The notes under the pieces: model-generated
What the model was told of the DNA's origin: nothing
The model's database searches: none
What the model saw: the letters and a program-made list of their open reading frames with translations, nothing else
Shown here: positions 54,636 to 64,000 of the stretch, piece by piece
Position numbering within the stretch: the stretch's first letter is position 1
How the letters are laid out: every line of letters begins with the position of its first letter
Translations under genes and position numbers: made by a program
From: Agrobacterium sp. AGB01
Lineage (GTDB): Bacteria; Pseudomonadota; Alphaproteobacteria; Rhizobiales; Rhizobiaceae
DNA: 64,000 bases
NCBI RefSeq assembly: GCF_014851585.1
Contig: NZ_JACVAB010000008.1
Span: 62,001 to 126,000, forward strand
Reading direction: 5' to 3'

Positions 54636-57600
54636 ATGTTCCTTACCCGCGTCAGCGTCAAACATCCGGTTTTTGCCACCATGATGATGGTGACGGTGCT
54701 CGTCATCGGGCTGTTTTCCTACAGCCGCCTTGGTGTCGACCAGTTTCCGGAAACCGATCTTCCCATCGTTGTGGTAACCGCCGCTTATACCGGCGCGTCG
54801 CCGGAAACGGTGGAAAGCGAAATTGCCCGCCCCATTGAATCCGCGCTGAACACCATTGGCGGTATCGATACGATTACCTCGGAATCCTATGAGGGTCGCG
54901 CCGTTGTGGTGGTGCAGTTCCAGCTGGATGTGGACTCGCAGGCCGCAGCGCAGGAGGTGCGTGACCGTGTTGCCCGCCTGCAGGCCGGTTTCCCTGACGC
55001 GGTTGATACACCGCAGGTTACCCGCTTCAACCCGGAGGATGCGCCAATCCTGTCTTTGGCGGTCTCCTCCTCCACACGCACGCTGTCGGAAATCACCACG
55101 CTTGCCGACCGGGTCATTACCAGCCGCCTCAACATCATTGCCGGTGTTGGCCAGATTACGCTTGTTGGCGGCAGTGAGCGGCAGATGCTTGTCGTGGTCG
55201 ATCCTGACCGGCTGGAAGCCTATGGTGTCGGCGTCGCCTCTGTCATGGATGCCATTCGCCGTGAAAATCAGGACCGTGCCGCCGGTACGCTGATTTCCGG
55301 TATCAACCAGCGCATTGTCACCGTTGAGGGACGTATTGAAAATACCGCCGGGTTCAACAGCATCATTGTCGCGCAAAGCGGCGGTTACCCGGTCTATCTG
55401 TCTGACGTGGCAACAGTGCTGGATACCGGTGCCGAAGTCACCAGCCGCGCCACCTATCAGGGCGTGCCATCGCTTGGCATGGATATCGTCAAGGTGCAGG
55501 GCGCCAATACGGTGGCGGTGGCCGGTGATTTGCGCAGCGAGATCGAGACGCTGAACACCGAGCTGAAGGCCGAGGGTGTGGAACTGACCATTACCCGCGA
55601 CAATTCCCGCGCCATTGCCGCGCAGGTGTCTGAAGTGCAGAGAACGCTGATCGAAGGCGGCGTGCTGACCGTGGTCATCGTATTCCTGTTTCTCAATTCC
55701 TGGCGCTCCACCGTCATCACCGGGCTGACGCTGCCGATCTCTGTTATCGGTACCTTTGCGGTGATTTATGCGCTGGGCTTTACGCTCAACACCATGACGC
55801 TGATGGCGCTGTCGCTGTCGATCGGTATTTTGATCGATGACGCGATTGTGGTGCGTGAAAACATCACCCGCCATTTGCAAATGGGCAAGGACCATGTGCG
55901 TGCGGCACTTGATGGTACCAATGAGATTGGCCTTGCCGTGCTGGCCACCACTTTGTGTATCGTTGCCGTGTTTTTGCCAGTTGCCTTCATGGGCGGGTTG
56001 ATTGGCCGGTTCTTCCTGCAATTTGGCGTGACCGTTGCCGTGGCGGTGCTGATTTCGCTGTTCGTGTCCTTCACGCTCGACCCGATGCTTTCCAGCGTCT
56101 GGTATGATCCGGATTCGGAAAAGAACGCCAAGCGCGGGCCGCTTGGCCGCTTGATCCATCGGTTCGATGTCTGGTTTGAAAAGCTGGCAGATCGCTACCG
56201 CAAGCTGATCCACTGGACGTTTGGCCACCGCAAGACAACCATTGGCATTGTGGTTGGCATGTTTGTCGCCAGCCTGATGCTGGTGCCGAAAATCGGTGCC
56301 GAGTTCCTGCCGGTCACTGACCAGGGTGAAGTGTCTGTTTCACTTGAAGCCAATCAGGGTGCGTCGCTGGAATATATGGCCGCCAAGGTTGGGCAGGTTG
56401 AAAATGCGCTGCGTGAATTCGATTATGTCGACACGATCTATTCCACCATCAATGCCAGCGGTGCGCGTGGTTTCAACCAGGCCAATGTTGCCGTGCAGCT
56501 GGTGCCCAATGACCAGCGCGAAATCAGGACGTCGGAATCGCTGGAGCCGGTTCGCCAGCGTCTGGCCCTAATTGCCGGATTGAAAGTTTCGGTCAGCCAG
56601 TCGGAAGGTGGTGCGACCGCCAAACCGTTGCAGCTTTCCGTGCTGGGGGATGGTGACGAGCAGTTGCGCAAGATTTCAAGCCAGATCACCACGGCCCTGT
56701 CGGCCATTCCTGGTGCGACGGAAGTGGAATCCTCGATTGAAAATGAGCGCCCTACCCTTGCCGTCAAGGTGCGGCGTGAAGCGGCCAGCGACCTTGGCGT
56801 GTCTATATCGATGATTGGTGACACGCTGCGGCCACTGGTGGCGGGTGATGCCGTCTCGGTATGGAATGCGCCTGACGGTGAAACCTATGATGTGATGGTG
56901 CGCCTGCCGGCCAAGGGACGACAGGACGCTGCCCAGCTTCGCAACCTGACGATTTCCACCAACCGCACCGATGAGGACGGCAAGCCGATTACCGTGCTGC
57001 TCGATCAGGTCGCCGATGTCGTTGAAAGCACCGCGCCTGATGCGATTACCCGCAAGGACCTGTCGCGTGAAATCCGCATTTCCAGCAATGTCGAGGGACG
57101 TCCGCTGGGTGATGTACGGCAGGATCTGGATGCAGCGATTGCCAAGATGGATATTCCAGCCGGTTACCGCGTGTCGTTTGGCGGTGACGTGCAGAGCCTG
57201 AATGAAAGCATGGGGTATGCCGTGCAGGCCTTGGTACTGGCGGTGATCTTCATCTACATCATTCTGGCGTCGCAGTTTGGCTCGTTCATCCAGCCGATTG
57301 CCATCATGATGACCCTGCCCCTGTCGCTGATCGGGGTGCTGATCGGCCTTCTGGCCACCGGATCGACCCTGAACATGTTTTCGATCATCGGTTTCATCAT
57401 GCTGATGGGTCTTGTGACCAAGAACGCCATTCTGCTGGTCGATTATTCAAACCATGAGCGGCGGGACGGAAAGTCGTTGCAGGAAAGTCTGGCCAATGCC
57501 GGTGCCGTGCGTCTGCGCCCCATTGTCATGACAACGCTGGCGATGATTTTCGGCATGTTGCCCATGGCCATCGGCATCGGTGAAGGCGGAGAATCCCGTG

Positions 57601-57761
57601 CGCCAATGGCCCATGCGGTGATTGGTGGTCTGATTTCGTCGACGCTGCTGACGCTGGTTTTTGTGCCTGTTGTGCTGACCTACCTTGATGCATTCAGCCG
57701 TCGTTTGTCGGCGCTGTTTCCCAAGGGGCCGGACCATCAGGCGGCAGAAAAATCCCTGTAA
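54636..57761 (+). CDS. RND multidrug efflux permease (AcrB family)
   Basis: This 1041-residue proton-driven pump has the typical twelve-helix architecture with two large periplasmic loops. The N-terminal [36 protein letters not shown] is classic, [20 protein letters not shown] holds the proton-relay aspartates in helix 4, and [21 protein letters not shown] holds the lysine in helix 10. No outer-membrane channel gene is adjacent. It follows the adaptor as an operon and is the main drug or toxin exporter here. Confidence 0.95.
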   Translation: MFLTRVSVKHPVFATMMMVTVLVIGLFSYSRLGVDQFPETDLPIVVVTAAYTGASPETVESEIARPIESALNTIGGIDTITSESYEGRAVVVVQFQLDVDSQAAAQEVRDRVARLQAGFPDAVDTPQVTRFNPEDAPILSLAVSSSTRTLSEITTLADRVITSRLNIIAGVGQITLVGGSERQMLVVVDPDRLEAYGVGVASVMDAIRRENQDRAAGTLISGINQRIVTVEGRIENTAGFNSIIVAQSGGYPVYLSDVATVLDTGAEVTSRATYQGVPSLGMDIVKVQGANTVAVAGDLRSEIETLNTELKAEGVELTITRDNSRAIAAQVSEVQRTLIEGGVLTVVIVFLFLNSWRSTVITGLTLPISVIGTFAVIYALGFTLNTMTLMALSLSIGILIDDAIVVRENITRHLQMGKDHVRAALDGTNEIGLAVLATTLCIVAVFLPVAFMGGLIGRFFLQFGVTVAVAVLISLFVSFTLDPMLSSVWYDPDSEKNAKRGPLGRLIHRFDVWFEKLADRYRKLIHWTFGHRKTTIGIVVGMFVASLMLVPKIGAEFLPVTDQGEVSVSLEANQGASLEYMAAKVGQVENALREFDYVDTIYSTINASGARGFNQANVAVQLVPNDQREIRTSESLEPVRQRLALIAGLKVSVSQSEGGATAKPLQLSVLGDGDEQLRKISSQITTALSAIPGATEVESSIENERPTLAVKVRREAASDLGVSISMIGDTLRPLVAGDAVSVWNAPDGETYDVMVRLPAKGRQDAAQLRNLTISTNRTDEDGKPITVLLDQVADVVESTAPDAITRKDLSREIRISSNVEGRPLGDVRQDLDAAIAKMDIPAGYRVSFGGDVQSLNESMGYAVQALVLAVIFIYIILASQFGSFIQPIAIMMTLPLSLIGVLIGLLATGSTLNMFSIIGFIMLMGLVTKNAILLVDYSNHERRDGKSLQESLANAGAVRLRPIVMTTLAMIFGMLPMAIGIGEGGESRAPMAHAVIGGLISSTLLTLVFVPVVLTYLDAFSRRLSALFPKGPDHQAAEKSL

Positions 57762-57853
57762 AGGCGGACAAAGCTGCGTCGGTGGGTTGGGCCTCACGCA
57801 CCGATACTCTGGCAGGCGTGGTTTGATCCCTGACTGGTCTGATCGGTCGTTAC

Positions 57854-57883
57854 ACCGGCGCCGCGTAAAAACGTAGCGCCGGT
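57854..57883. terminator. Hairpin between convergent genes
   Basis: ACCGGCGC pairs perfectly with GCGCCGGT around a 14-base loop with inner CGT/ACG pairing. It lies between the convergent pump and L,D-transpeptidase genes. No T run follows on either strand, so it may only weakly terminate. Confidence 0.45.
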
Positions 57884-57896
57884 AAAGTCAGATCCA

Positions 57897-58598
57897 TCAG
57901 CCCTTTACGATGATCTTGGCGCCCGGCGTGACGCGCTCATAGAGGTCCATCACGTCCTGGTTCATCAAGCGAATGCAGCCGGCCGATACTCCCTTGCCGA
58001 TGGAGCTTGGATCATTGGTGCCGTGGACACGGTAATAGGTGTCCTTGTTGTCCTTGTGCATGTAAAGCGCGCGTGCACCCATGGGGTTTTTCGGGCCGCC
58101 ATCCACGCCGTCCTTGTGCGGGCCGTAATGGGCAGGGTTTCTCTTGACCATCTCAGGGGTTGGGATCCAGCGCGGCCATGCGGCCTTTCTGGCAATGATG
58201 GCCTCGCCGCCGTCAAAGGAGCGCGCGACCGGGCCAACACCAACGGCGTAACGGATGGCCTTGTTGCCGGGCTGGATCAGATAAAGGAAACGGCTGTTCT
58301 GATCGACGATGATCGTGCCGGGCTTTTCTTCCGATGGATAGCTGACGACCTGACGCACATATTGCGGGTTCAGCTTCTGCACATCGATGGCGGGAATTTC
58401 AAAACCGCCATCGGTTCTGGCCGCATACATTTGCACCGGGTCACTGCCGACAGATTTCAATGCGTCGTCTTCGGCGCGTTGCTTGGCAAGCTGTGGCGTT
58501 GGCGCGGAACTGCCGTCGCCTGTGCTGGCACATGCCGACAGCAGCAGGGGCAGCGCAATCGCCAACGCGTTGCGAGGAGAGAAGAAAACACGAATCAT
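57897..58598 (-). CDS. L,D-transpeptidase (YkuD domain)
   Basis: This 233-residue protein has a lipoprotein signal (ALAIALPLLLSACAS) and a YkuD domain. The active site HGTNDPSSIGKGVSAGCIRLMNQDVMDLYERV provides His, Cys and Arg. It cross-links peptidoglycan by 3-3 bonds or attaches proteins to it. A PmrA/QseB-type box lies 55-71 bases upstream of its start, suggesting control by the neighbouring two-component system. Confidence 0.9.
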   Translation of the reverse strand: MIRVFFSPRNALAIALPLLLSACASTGDGSSAPTPQLAKQRAEDDALKSVGSDPVQMYAARTDGGFEIPAIDVQKLNPQYVRQVVSYPSEEKPGTIIVDQNSRFLYLIQPGNKAIRYAVGVGPVARSFDGGEAIIARKAAWPRWIPTPEMVKRNPAHYGPHKDGVDGGPKNPMGARALYMHKDNKDTYYRVHGTNDPSSIGKGVSAGCIRLMNQDVMDLYERVTPGAKIIVKG

Positions 58599-58652
58599 GG
58601 GGGGCCTGCCTAATGCGGATTGGAACTTTCCACGCTTGGCTGACGCCCTCAC

Positions 58653-58669
58653 CTTAACACTGCCTTAAG
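58653..58669. promoter_or_regulatory. PmrA/QseB-type box in the L,D-transpeptidase promoter
   Basis: CTTAAC-N5-CTTAAG fits the YTTAA-K tandem with one mismatch; the spacer is ACTGC. The stretch lies just upstream of the minus-strand transpeptidase. A perfect match lies at 60779-60795. Confidence 0.55.
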
Positions 58670-58700
58670 ATTGGTAAAACTAACGCAGCTGTGAACAGCT

Positions 58701-60062
58701 TCATTCGCCCGGTAGTGTCAAAACGACAACGAAGCCAGTCGCCACTGCGCGAAAATCCAGCCTGCCGCCCAGCTTTTTCATGGCCATGTCGACAATGGCC
58801 AGGCCAAGGCCGCTGCCATCAGCCGTTGGGGCGTGGCCGCGCTTGAACCGTTGACGCACACTGGCTTGATCTTCCACGGCAATGCCCTGCCCGCGATCGA
58901 TGACCTCGATCTGCATAGCGGCATCAGTGGTTTGAAGGCGGATGGTGACACTGCTGTCCTGCGGCGCATATTGAATGGCATTTTCAATGACATTGCGCAG
59001 CGCCAGACGCAGCAGGTTGATGTTCCGGACCACCACGTCCTGTTGCTGCGGCAGGTCATATTCCAGTGACACGGAACGTTTGCTGCTTAATCCTTCGAGG
59101 TCGCAGCGGATGTCCTCCAGCACCCGGTCAAGGCGTGCTACCTCAACCTCGTCGCCACGGTCGGCGGAATCGACCGAGGCAAGGTCGATCAACTGACGGA
59201 CAAGGCGGCCGGTTCTATCGACGCTGGTCGAGATATGCGCCAGTGCCTTGTTTCTGACGTCCTCCTCATGGCTTTTCAGCGCCACCTGTGCCTGGGTTTT
59301 CAGACCCGCCAGCGGTGTCTTCAGCTCATGGGCGGCATAGGCGATGAAGGATTTTTCGCGCTCACGCGCTTCCTCAACCCGCAGGAACAGCGAGTTCAGC
59401 GACTTGAGCAGCGGCTTGATTTCGCTTGGCGCATCCTTCTGCTCAATGGCGTGCAACTCGTCGGCGGTGCGCATGCCCAGCAGAGCGGCGATGCGGTTGA
59501 GCGGTCCCAACCCCTTGCCGACACTGAACCAGATCAACAGCGCAAGGATTGGCAACATGGCAACGGCTGGCACCAGCTGGCCCTTGACCACATCGGCCAC
59601 CAGCCGGTCGCGGATTTCAAGACTGTCACCAATCAGCACCCGCACATTGAGGCTGGTATTGACCACGGCAAATACCCGCCAGCGCACGCCATCCACTGTC
59701 GTTTCGCTAAAACCGCTGGTGTTGTCGGTCAACGCATCATCCGGCGCACTGGCCGAGCGGCTGACCAACTTGCCCTGCAACGACCAGATCTGGCAGGACA
59801 GCTGCCGGCGGTAATCGCCCTGCAGTTCAAAAGATGTGTCTGCGTCACTGGCCTTGGTCTCATCGATGGCGGCGGCAACATCGATATGGTGATCGGTGAT
59901 CAGTGAACTGACCATGCGGGCGGCTTCCATCAACCGTGCATCCAGCACCCGTTCTACCTGATGCTGAACGCTGAAATAGGTCCACAGCACCGCAAACAGC
60001 CACACGGCACCCGTGGTGGCGAGCAGAATGGAAAACAACCGAAGACGTATCGAGCGCATCAC
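58701..60062 (-). CDS. Sensor histidine kinase, QseC/PmrB-like
   Basis: This 453-residue kinase has an N-terminal helix (RLRLFSILLATTGAVWLFAVLW), a periplasmic domain of about 130 residues, a second helix near residue 165 (VAMLPILALLIWF), a HAMP-like linker and the H-box FIAYAAHELKTPLAGLKTQ. N, G1 and G2 boxes follow at RNVIENAIQYAPQ, VIDRGQGIAVED and TADGSGLGLAIVDMA. Overlap with the regulator gene is 4 bases. The stimulus is unknown; the family responds to metals, adrenergic compounds or low pH. Confidence 0.9.
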   Translation of the reverse strand: MMRSIRLRLFSILLATTGAVWLFAVLWTYFSVQHQVERVLDARLMEAARMVSSLITDHHIDVAAAIDETKASDADTSFELQGDYRRQLSCQIWSLQGKLVSRSASAPDDALTDNTSGFSETTVDGVRWRVFAVVNTSLNVRVLIGDSLEIRDRLVADVVKGQLVPAVAMLPILALLIWFSVGKGLGPLNRIAALLGMRTADELHAIEQKDAPSEIKPLLKSLNSLFLRVEEAREREKSFIAYAAHELKTPLAGLKTQAQVALKSHEEDVRNKALAHISTSVDRTGRLVRQLIDLASVDSADRGDEVEVARLDRVLEDIRCDLEGLSSKRSVSLEYDLPQQQDVVVRNINLLRLALRNVIENAIQYAPQDSSVTIRLQTTDAAMQIEVIDRGQGIAVEDQASVRQRFKRGHAPTADGSGLGLAIVDMAMKKLGGRLDFRAVATGFVVVLTLPGE

Positions 60063-60718
60063 CCCATCCCCAGCCGGTAACCGACGCCACGCACCGTCTC
60101 GATGACCGACGTGCCCAGCTTGGCGCGCAGCTTGTGCACATGCACCTCGATGGTGTTGCTCTCGACATCTTCCTGCCAGCCATAAAGCCGCTCTTCCAGC
60201 GCCTGTTTGGAATGGATGGCCTGCGGGCTTTCCATCAGGGCATGCAGAATGGAAAATTCCCGCCGCGACAGGCCAATCTCCACCTCAGCGCGGCGCACCA
60301 GCATTGAGGCCGGATCAAGCGTCAGGCCACGCAGGCTGATCTCGGCGCTGGCGCGGCCGCTAGAGCGACGGGTAATGGCGCGCAGGCGTGCGGCCACCTC
60401 ATCCAGATCAAAGGGTTTGCCGATATAGTCATCGGCACCGGCATCCAGACCATCAATGCGGTCGCCCACCTCGTCCTTGGCGGTCAATAACAGCACGGGA
60501 ATGCGGTTTCCGGCCTGGCGAATGCCGCGCAGCACATCCAGCCCCGACCCATCCGGCAACATTCTGTCGAGGACAACGGCATCAAAACGCCCGGTTTCCA
60601 GAGCCTCGGTGGCGTCGGCTACCGTGGTCACGCCATCGGCCACAAAACCGCTGAGTTTGAGGCCTTCGCGCAGGCCATCCAGCAGGATCGGGTCATCTTC
60701 GACAACAAGTATTCGCAA
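60059..60718 (-). CDS. Response regulator, QseB/PmrA family
   Basis: This 219-residue OmpR-type regulator has a receiver domain (ILVVEDDPILLDGLREGL; phosphoacceptor in AVVLDRMLPDGSGLDVLR; IGKPFDLDE) and a winged helix ending SKQALEERLYGWQEDVESNTIEVHVHKLRAKLG and TVRGVGYRLG, the QseB/PmrA hallmark. The TTG at 60718 has GGAG 8 bases upstream and starts the usual MRILVVEDD. A CTTAAG-N5-CTTAAG box lies just upstream, so it likely autoregulates and also drives the divergent dsbD operon. Confidence 0.92.
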   Translation of the reverse strand: MRILVVEDDPILLDGLREGLKLSGFVADGVTTVADATEALETGRFDAVVLDRMLPDGSGLDVLRGIRQAGNRIPVLLLTAKDEVGDRIDGLDAGADDYIGKPFDLDEVAARLRAITRRSSGRASAEISLRGLTLDPASMLVRRAEVEIGLSRREFSILHALMESPQAIHSKQALEERLYGWQEDVESNTIEVHVHKLRAKLGTSVIETVRGVGYRLGMG

Positions 60719-60778
60719 GTCACGTCTCCGCAAGCGGTCTATTCAACATTTCGTCCGGATTTTTAGTCCGATTTTCAC

Positions 60779-60795
60779 CTTAAGGCTGCCTTAAG
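60779..60795. promoter_or_regulatory. PmrA/QseB-type box between regulator and dsbD
   Basis: CTTAAG-GCTGC-CTTAAG is a perfect tandem of the PmrA/QseB consensus. It lies 61 bases upstream of the TTG start of the regulator and 53 bases before dsbD, so one site can serve both divergent units. Confidence 0.65.
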
Positions 60796-60847
60796 CTGCC
60801 GGTCGGATCAGTCCTGATAACAAAATGTAGACGAAAGGACATGGTGG

Positions 60848-62725
60848 ATGCGCATATTGGCGTTCACGTTTGCGATGCTGACGCTGGTCGGCATGACGCT
60901 GGCTGGCGTTGTCACGCCAGCCGTGGCAACGCAAACACCGCTTGAAATGGATCAGGCCTTCAAGGTGTCCGTGGAGCAGGCAGCGGATAATCGCGCCGTG
61001 ATCCGCTGGACCATCAATGACGGTTATTATCTGTACCGCGACTACCTCAGCGCCGAAGACAGCGCCGGAAACAAGCTGGAGCTGCAGACCCTGCCCGGCA
61101 AGGTCAAGGATGATCCGAATTTCGGCTCGACCGAGGTTTATTACGCCACCGCAACGGCTTCGGTGCTCAACGCACCACAGACATTTCGGCTGACCTATCA
61201 GGGCTGCCAGGAAGACGGCCTGTGTTACCCGCCAACGACCAAAATAGTGGATATGGCAACATTGTCACTTGCTGGTGATAACGCTGGTAAGGGCCTGTTT
61301 TCACAGGGTGGATTTGCAGCCGCAGCCAAGGCATCGAACGCTTTTTCCAGCGCTGCGAGCACCGGTAATGCCACTGATCGCCCTGATGACAATGGCAGTT
61401 TTACGCTGGCGGATGAACATGCCGAAACCGCCATCGACCGTATGCTCAGTGATGGCGGCTTGGCCCTTTTGCTGGCCGGGTTTCTGGGGTTTGGCGTGCT
61501 GCTGGCCTTCACGCCCTGCGTTTTTCCGATGTATCCGATCGTTGCGGCCATGTTGGCCCGCGAGGGGGAAGACCTGACGGCACGACGTGGTTTTACCCTG
61601 TCATCGGCCTATGTGCTGGCACTGGCCTGCGCCTTCGGGCTGCTTGGCATGGTCGCGGCATGGTCTGGACAAAATCTGCAGGTGGCGTTGCAGAGCACGA
61701 CCACGGTGGCGGCCATTGCCATTCTGTTTGTGGTGCTGGCGCTGTCGAATTTCGGTCTGTTCCATTTGCAGCTACCGGCCTTTATCTCGGCGCGGTTCAG
61801 CAAGGGTAAAACAAGGGCCGGCACCGTGCCAGGCGCCATGGCGCTTGGGTTTTCCTCGGCGCTGTTGATTGGTCCCTGTGTGACGGCACCTTTGGCCGGG
61901 GCGCTGCTTTACATTGCCCGCACCGGTGACATTGCCATTGGAGCGGCCGCGCTGTTTGCGCTGGGGCTTGGCAAGGGCATTCCACTTGTGATCATGGCGA
62001 CAGCCAGCGGCAAGGCTTTGCCAAAGGCCGGCCTATGGATGGAAAAGGTGCGCCAGATCTTCGGTTTCCTGTTTCTGGCAACCGCGCTGTGGCTGGCGAC
62101 ACCGCTTATGCCGCAACCCCTCGTGTTGCTGGGCTGGGCCGTGCTGGCGCTGTCCTTCGGGGTGTTTGCCTTTACCGCCGCAAGCGGCACCACCGGTTCC
62201 GGTTTCAGCGTGATCTCGCGTAGTGCCGGTCTGGCATCGATCATCTGGGCAGCCCTGCTATTTGTCGGTCTCGGCCTTGGTGCGAATGATCCGCTGGCGC
62301 CGCTTAAGCCGCTGCTATCAGGTAATGGTCCGCAGGCCGTGGCCAGAATAGAGAAGTCGGACTTTGCCAAGGTCGGTTCGCTGGGGGATCTTCAAAACCG
62401 TATCGCGTCTTCGCCGGGCAATGAGCCGACACTCGTTTATGTCACCGCCGACTGGTGCGTGACCTGCCGCACCATTGAACGTTCGCTGCTGACCAGTCCA
62501 GACGTTGTCGACGCGCTTGGCAAGGTCAACCTTGTCAGTCTCGACCTGACGCAGCTAAACGACGACAAACAGGCCATGCTGTCGGCGCTTGGGGTTATCG
62601 GTCCACCGACCATGGTCTTTCTCGACGCCAAACGCCGCGAACCGGCGGCAACCCGGCTGGTCGGCGAATTTTCCACCAGTGATCTGGCGGCCTCTGCCCG
62701 CAAGGCACGGGAGGACAGTCTTTGA
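60848..62725 (+). CDS. dsbD: Thiol:disulfide interchange protein DsbD
   Basis: This 625-residue protein passes electrons from cytoplasmic thioredoxin to periplasmic thiol proteins. The N-terminal alpha domain shows TYQGCQEDGLCYPPTTK with two cysteines. The membrane part shows LAFTPCVFPMYPI and ALLIGPCVTAPLAGALLY. The C-terminal gamma domain shows YVTADWCVTCRTIERSL. All six redox cysteines are present. It is followed by two periplasmic thiol enzymes in the same direction. Confidence 0.94.
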   Translation: MRILAFTFAMLTLVGMTLAGVVTPAVATQTPLEMDQAFKVSVEQAADNRAVIRWTINDGYYLYRDYLSAEDSAGNKLELQTLPGKVKDDPNFGSTEVYYATATASVLNAPQTFRLTYQGCQEDGLCYPPTTKIVDMATLSLAGDNAGKGLFSQGGFAAAAKASNAFSSAASTGNATDRPDDNGSFTLADEHAETAIDRMLSDGGLALLLAGFLGFGVLLAFTPCVFPMYPIVAAMLAREGEDLTARRGFTLSSAYVLALACAFGLLGMVAAWSGQNLQVALQSTTTVAAIAILFVVLALSNFGLFHLQLPAFISARFSKGKTRAGTVPGAMALGFSSALLIGPCVTAPLAGALLYIARTGDIAIGAAALFALGLGKGIPLVIMATASGKALPKAGLWMEKVRQIFGFLFLATALWLATPLMPQPLVLLGWAVLALSFGVFAFTAASGTTGSGFSVISRSAGLASIIWAALLFVGLGLGANDPLAPLKPLLSGNGPQAVARIEKSDFAKVGSLGDLQNRIASSPGNEPTLVYVTADWCVTCRTIERSLLTSPDVVDALGKVNLVSLDLTQLNDDKQAMLSALGVIGPPTMVFLDAKRREPAATRLVGEFSTSDLAASARKAREDSL

Positions 62726-62776
62726 ACAGACGTCATCAGCACGTAAATCAGCGCTTAACGCGGAAGGAGAATTCCG

Positions 62777-63388
62777 ATGTTGTCACGTCGTGATGTCTTG
62801 GCAGTCGGGCTTGCGACTGTCGCAGGTCTGACTTTGTTTAGCGCAGACGATAGCGCCGCTGCGCAAATGAGCACGAAGGAGATATTCTTTGACAAGGATG
62901 CACCGGTGCTTGGCAACCCCAAGGGTTCGGTGACGGTGGTCGAATATTTCGACTATCAGTGCCCCTATTGCAAAAGCTCACATGCCGCCTTGAAAAAGGT
63001 GGTGGCCGCCGATGGCGATGTGCGGCTGGTGCTGAAAGACTGGCCGATCCTCGGCGATGCCTCGGTTTTTGCCGCGCAGGCGGTGCTGGGGGCAGCACAG
63101 ATTGGCCACTATGAACCGGCCATGGAAGCGCTGATGAAAACCAGAGGACGCCTGTCGCAAAGTCAGGTTGAAAAGGCACTGGCCGGTGTGGGCCTGACGA
63201 TGGAAATGCTGTCTGCCGCCGTCAATGAAAACAACAGCAAGATCTCCGCATTGCTGGATCGTAATTACAGCCAGGCCCTGTCGTTCAATTTTGTCGGCAC
63301 GCCATCCTTTGTCATTGGCAAGGATGTCTATCCCGGTGTTCTCAGTGAAAAGGCACTGAAAGACGCCATCAAACTGGCGCGTGCCTGA
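62777..63388 (+). CDS. DsbA-family thioredoxin-fold protein, Tat-type signal
   Basis: This 203-residue protein has a twin-arginine-like signal (LSRRDVLAVGLATVAGL) and a thioredoxin fold with YFDYQCPYCKSSHAAL, the CPYC active site, and the cis-proline region FVGTPSFVIG. It could oxidise or isomerise disulfides in the periplasm, working with DsbD. AAGGAG precedes the ATG. It follows dsbD by about 50 bases. Confidence 0.9.
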   Translation: MLSRRDVLAVGLATVAGLTLFSADDSAAAQMSTKEIFFDKDAPVLGNPKGSVTVVEYFDYQCPYCKSSHAALKKVVAADGDVRLVLKDWPILGDASVFAAQAVLGAAQIGHYEPAMEALMKTRGRLSQSQVEKALAGVGLTMEMLSAAVNENNSKISALLDRNYSQALSFNFVGTPSFVIGKDVYPGVLSEKALKDAIKLARA

Positions 63389-63437
63389 GCCATGACTGGC
63401 CGCACGCCCCATACTCCAAATCTTGAAAGTAACGTCC

Positions 63438-64000
63438 ATGTCCCGTTTCTCCCTTACCCGCCATCTCATTGCTGTCACCTGCGCGCTTGGCCTCTTGTCA
63501 GCCCTGCCCGCCCGTGCCGAAGACAAGGCGGATCTACCGCCAATCCTGCGCACCATTGAGGGTCAGGGCATCACCATCCTCGGTGAAATGAAGGTGCCGG
63601 GCGGCCTGCGGGCCTTTGCCGCCAAGGCCGGTTCACAGCCGCTTGCCATTTATCTGACGCCAGACAATGAACATGTGGTGGTTGGCACGCTGGTTGATGG
63701 TTCCGGTCAGGACATGGCCGAAACGCAGCTGAAGGAAATGGTCGAAAAGCCGATCATGGAAGATGGCTGGAAACAGCTGGAACAATCCGCCTGGGTGGCG
63801 GATGGCAAGGCCGATGCACCGCGCATTGTTTATACCTTCACCGACCCCAACTGCCCCTACTGCAACAAGTTCTGGCAGGCCGCACGGCCATGGATCGATA
63901 GCGGTAAGGTGCAACTGCGCCACATCATGGTTGGTGTGATCCGGCAGGATTCGCCGGCCAAGGCAGCCGCCATTCTCGAGGCCAAGTCGCCATCTGAGGC
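63438..64000 (+). CDS. dsbG: DsbG/DsbC-like thiol:disulfide protein, 5' part
   Basis: This frame runs off the window end after about 187 residues. It starts with a signal peptide (HLIAVTCALGLLSALPARAED), a DsbC/G-type dimerisation region, and then IVYTFTDPNCPYCNKFWQAARPW with a CPYC active site. VGTLVDGSGQDM is also typical of DsbG. It likely works with DsbD to keep cysteines reduced. The C-terminal part lies beyond the window. Confidence 0.85.
   Translation, partial: MSRFSLTRHLIAVTCALGLLSALPARAEDKADLPPILRTIEGQGITILGEMKVPGGLRAFAAKAGSQPLAIYLTPDNEHVVVGTLVDGSGQDMAETQLKEMVEKPIMEDGWKQLEQSAWVADGKADAPRIVYTFTDPNCPYCNKFWQAARPWIDSGKVQLRHIMVGVIRQDSPAKAAAILEAKSPSE

Noticed and set aside
54543-56228. Minus-strand frame of 561 residues opposite the RND pump
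   Set aside because: Composition (very rich in His, Gln and Arg) shows it is a shadow of the pump gene.

Overview
This window reads as chromosomal DNA of an alphaproteobacterium of the order Hyphomicrobiales (Rhizobiales). The evidence is the trpD-trpC-moaC-moeA order behind a PpiD-type chaperone, the coaD-ppiA-ppiB-queA-tgt block, the rlpA-dacA-tmk-holB-metG-tatD block, the small NDUFS4-type complex I subunit and the tandem cold-shock protein. The genus cannot be fixed from sequence reading alone; Brucellaceae or Phyllobacteriaceae relatives are plausible (inference).

Layout. 0-2.6 kb: end of the zinc-uptake locus (znuB, zur), an acetyltransferase with a TTG start, a gamma-carbonic-anhydrase-like protein and an FAH-family hydrolase. 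2.6-8.1 kb (minus strand): ppiD-trpD-trpC-moaC-moeA. 8.1-9.2 kb: a stretch that looks empty but carries at least two unannotated small membrane-protein genes with good ribosome-binding sites and an intrinsic terminator. 9.2-24 kb (plus strand): housekeeping genes for CoA, protein folding, queuosine, cell wall, dTMP, the replication clamp loader, Met-tRNA, TatD nuclease, a PhnP-like hydrolase, a ClC transporter and a DedA-like protein. 24-33 kb: accessory metabolic and regulatory genes, including a two-component pair. 33.2-35.2 kb: an Xre/RES toxin-antitoxin pair, a small possible ADP-ribosyltransferase-like protein and an RraB-like gene broken by a nonsense codon. 35.7-39.05 kb: a glycosyltransferase island with an AT-rich tract and a truncated glycosyltransferase butted against a LysE exporter. 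39-45.3 kb: divergent regulator/effector pairs (Lrp-LysE, MarR-VOC, TetR-oxidoreductase) and several composite palindromic repeats. 45.3-53 kb: M15 peptidase, glyoxalase, cold-shock protein, tRNA-Pro, complex I subunit, tRNA-Arg, and a Toprim/HD-hydrolase pair that may be a phage remnant. 53.4-64 kb: an RND efflux pump, an L,D-transpeptidase, a PmrA/QseB-like two-component system and a dsbD-dsbA-dsbG-like disulfide cluster.

How the genes connect. PmrA/QseB-type boxes (CTTAAG-N5-CTTAAG and a one-mismatch variant) lie in the promoters of the dsbD operon/regulator and of the L,D-transpeptidase. This suggests that the two-component system at 58.7-60.7 kb controls envelope disulfide and cell-wall cross-linking functions. 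A second tandem motif (GTTCAT-N5-GTTCAT type) occurs near the small membrane-protein genes and upstream of the RND pump, 44 kb apart. The D-alanyl-D-alanine carboxypeptidase homologue lacks the canonical SxN serine and the KTG lysine, so it may have lost or changed its activity.
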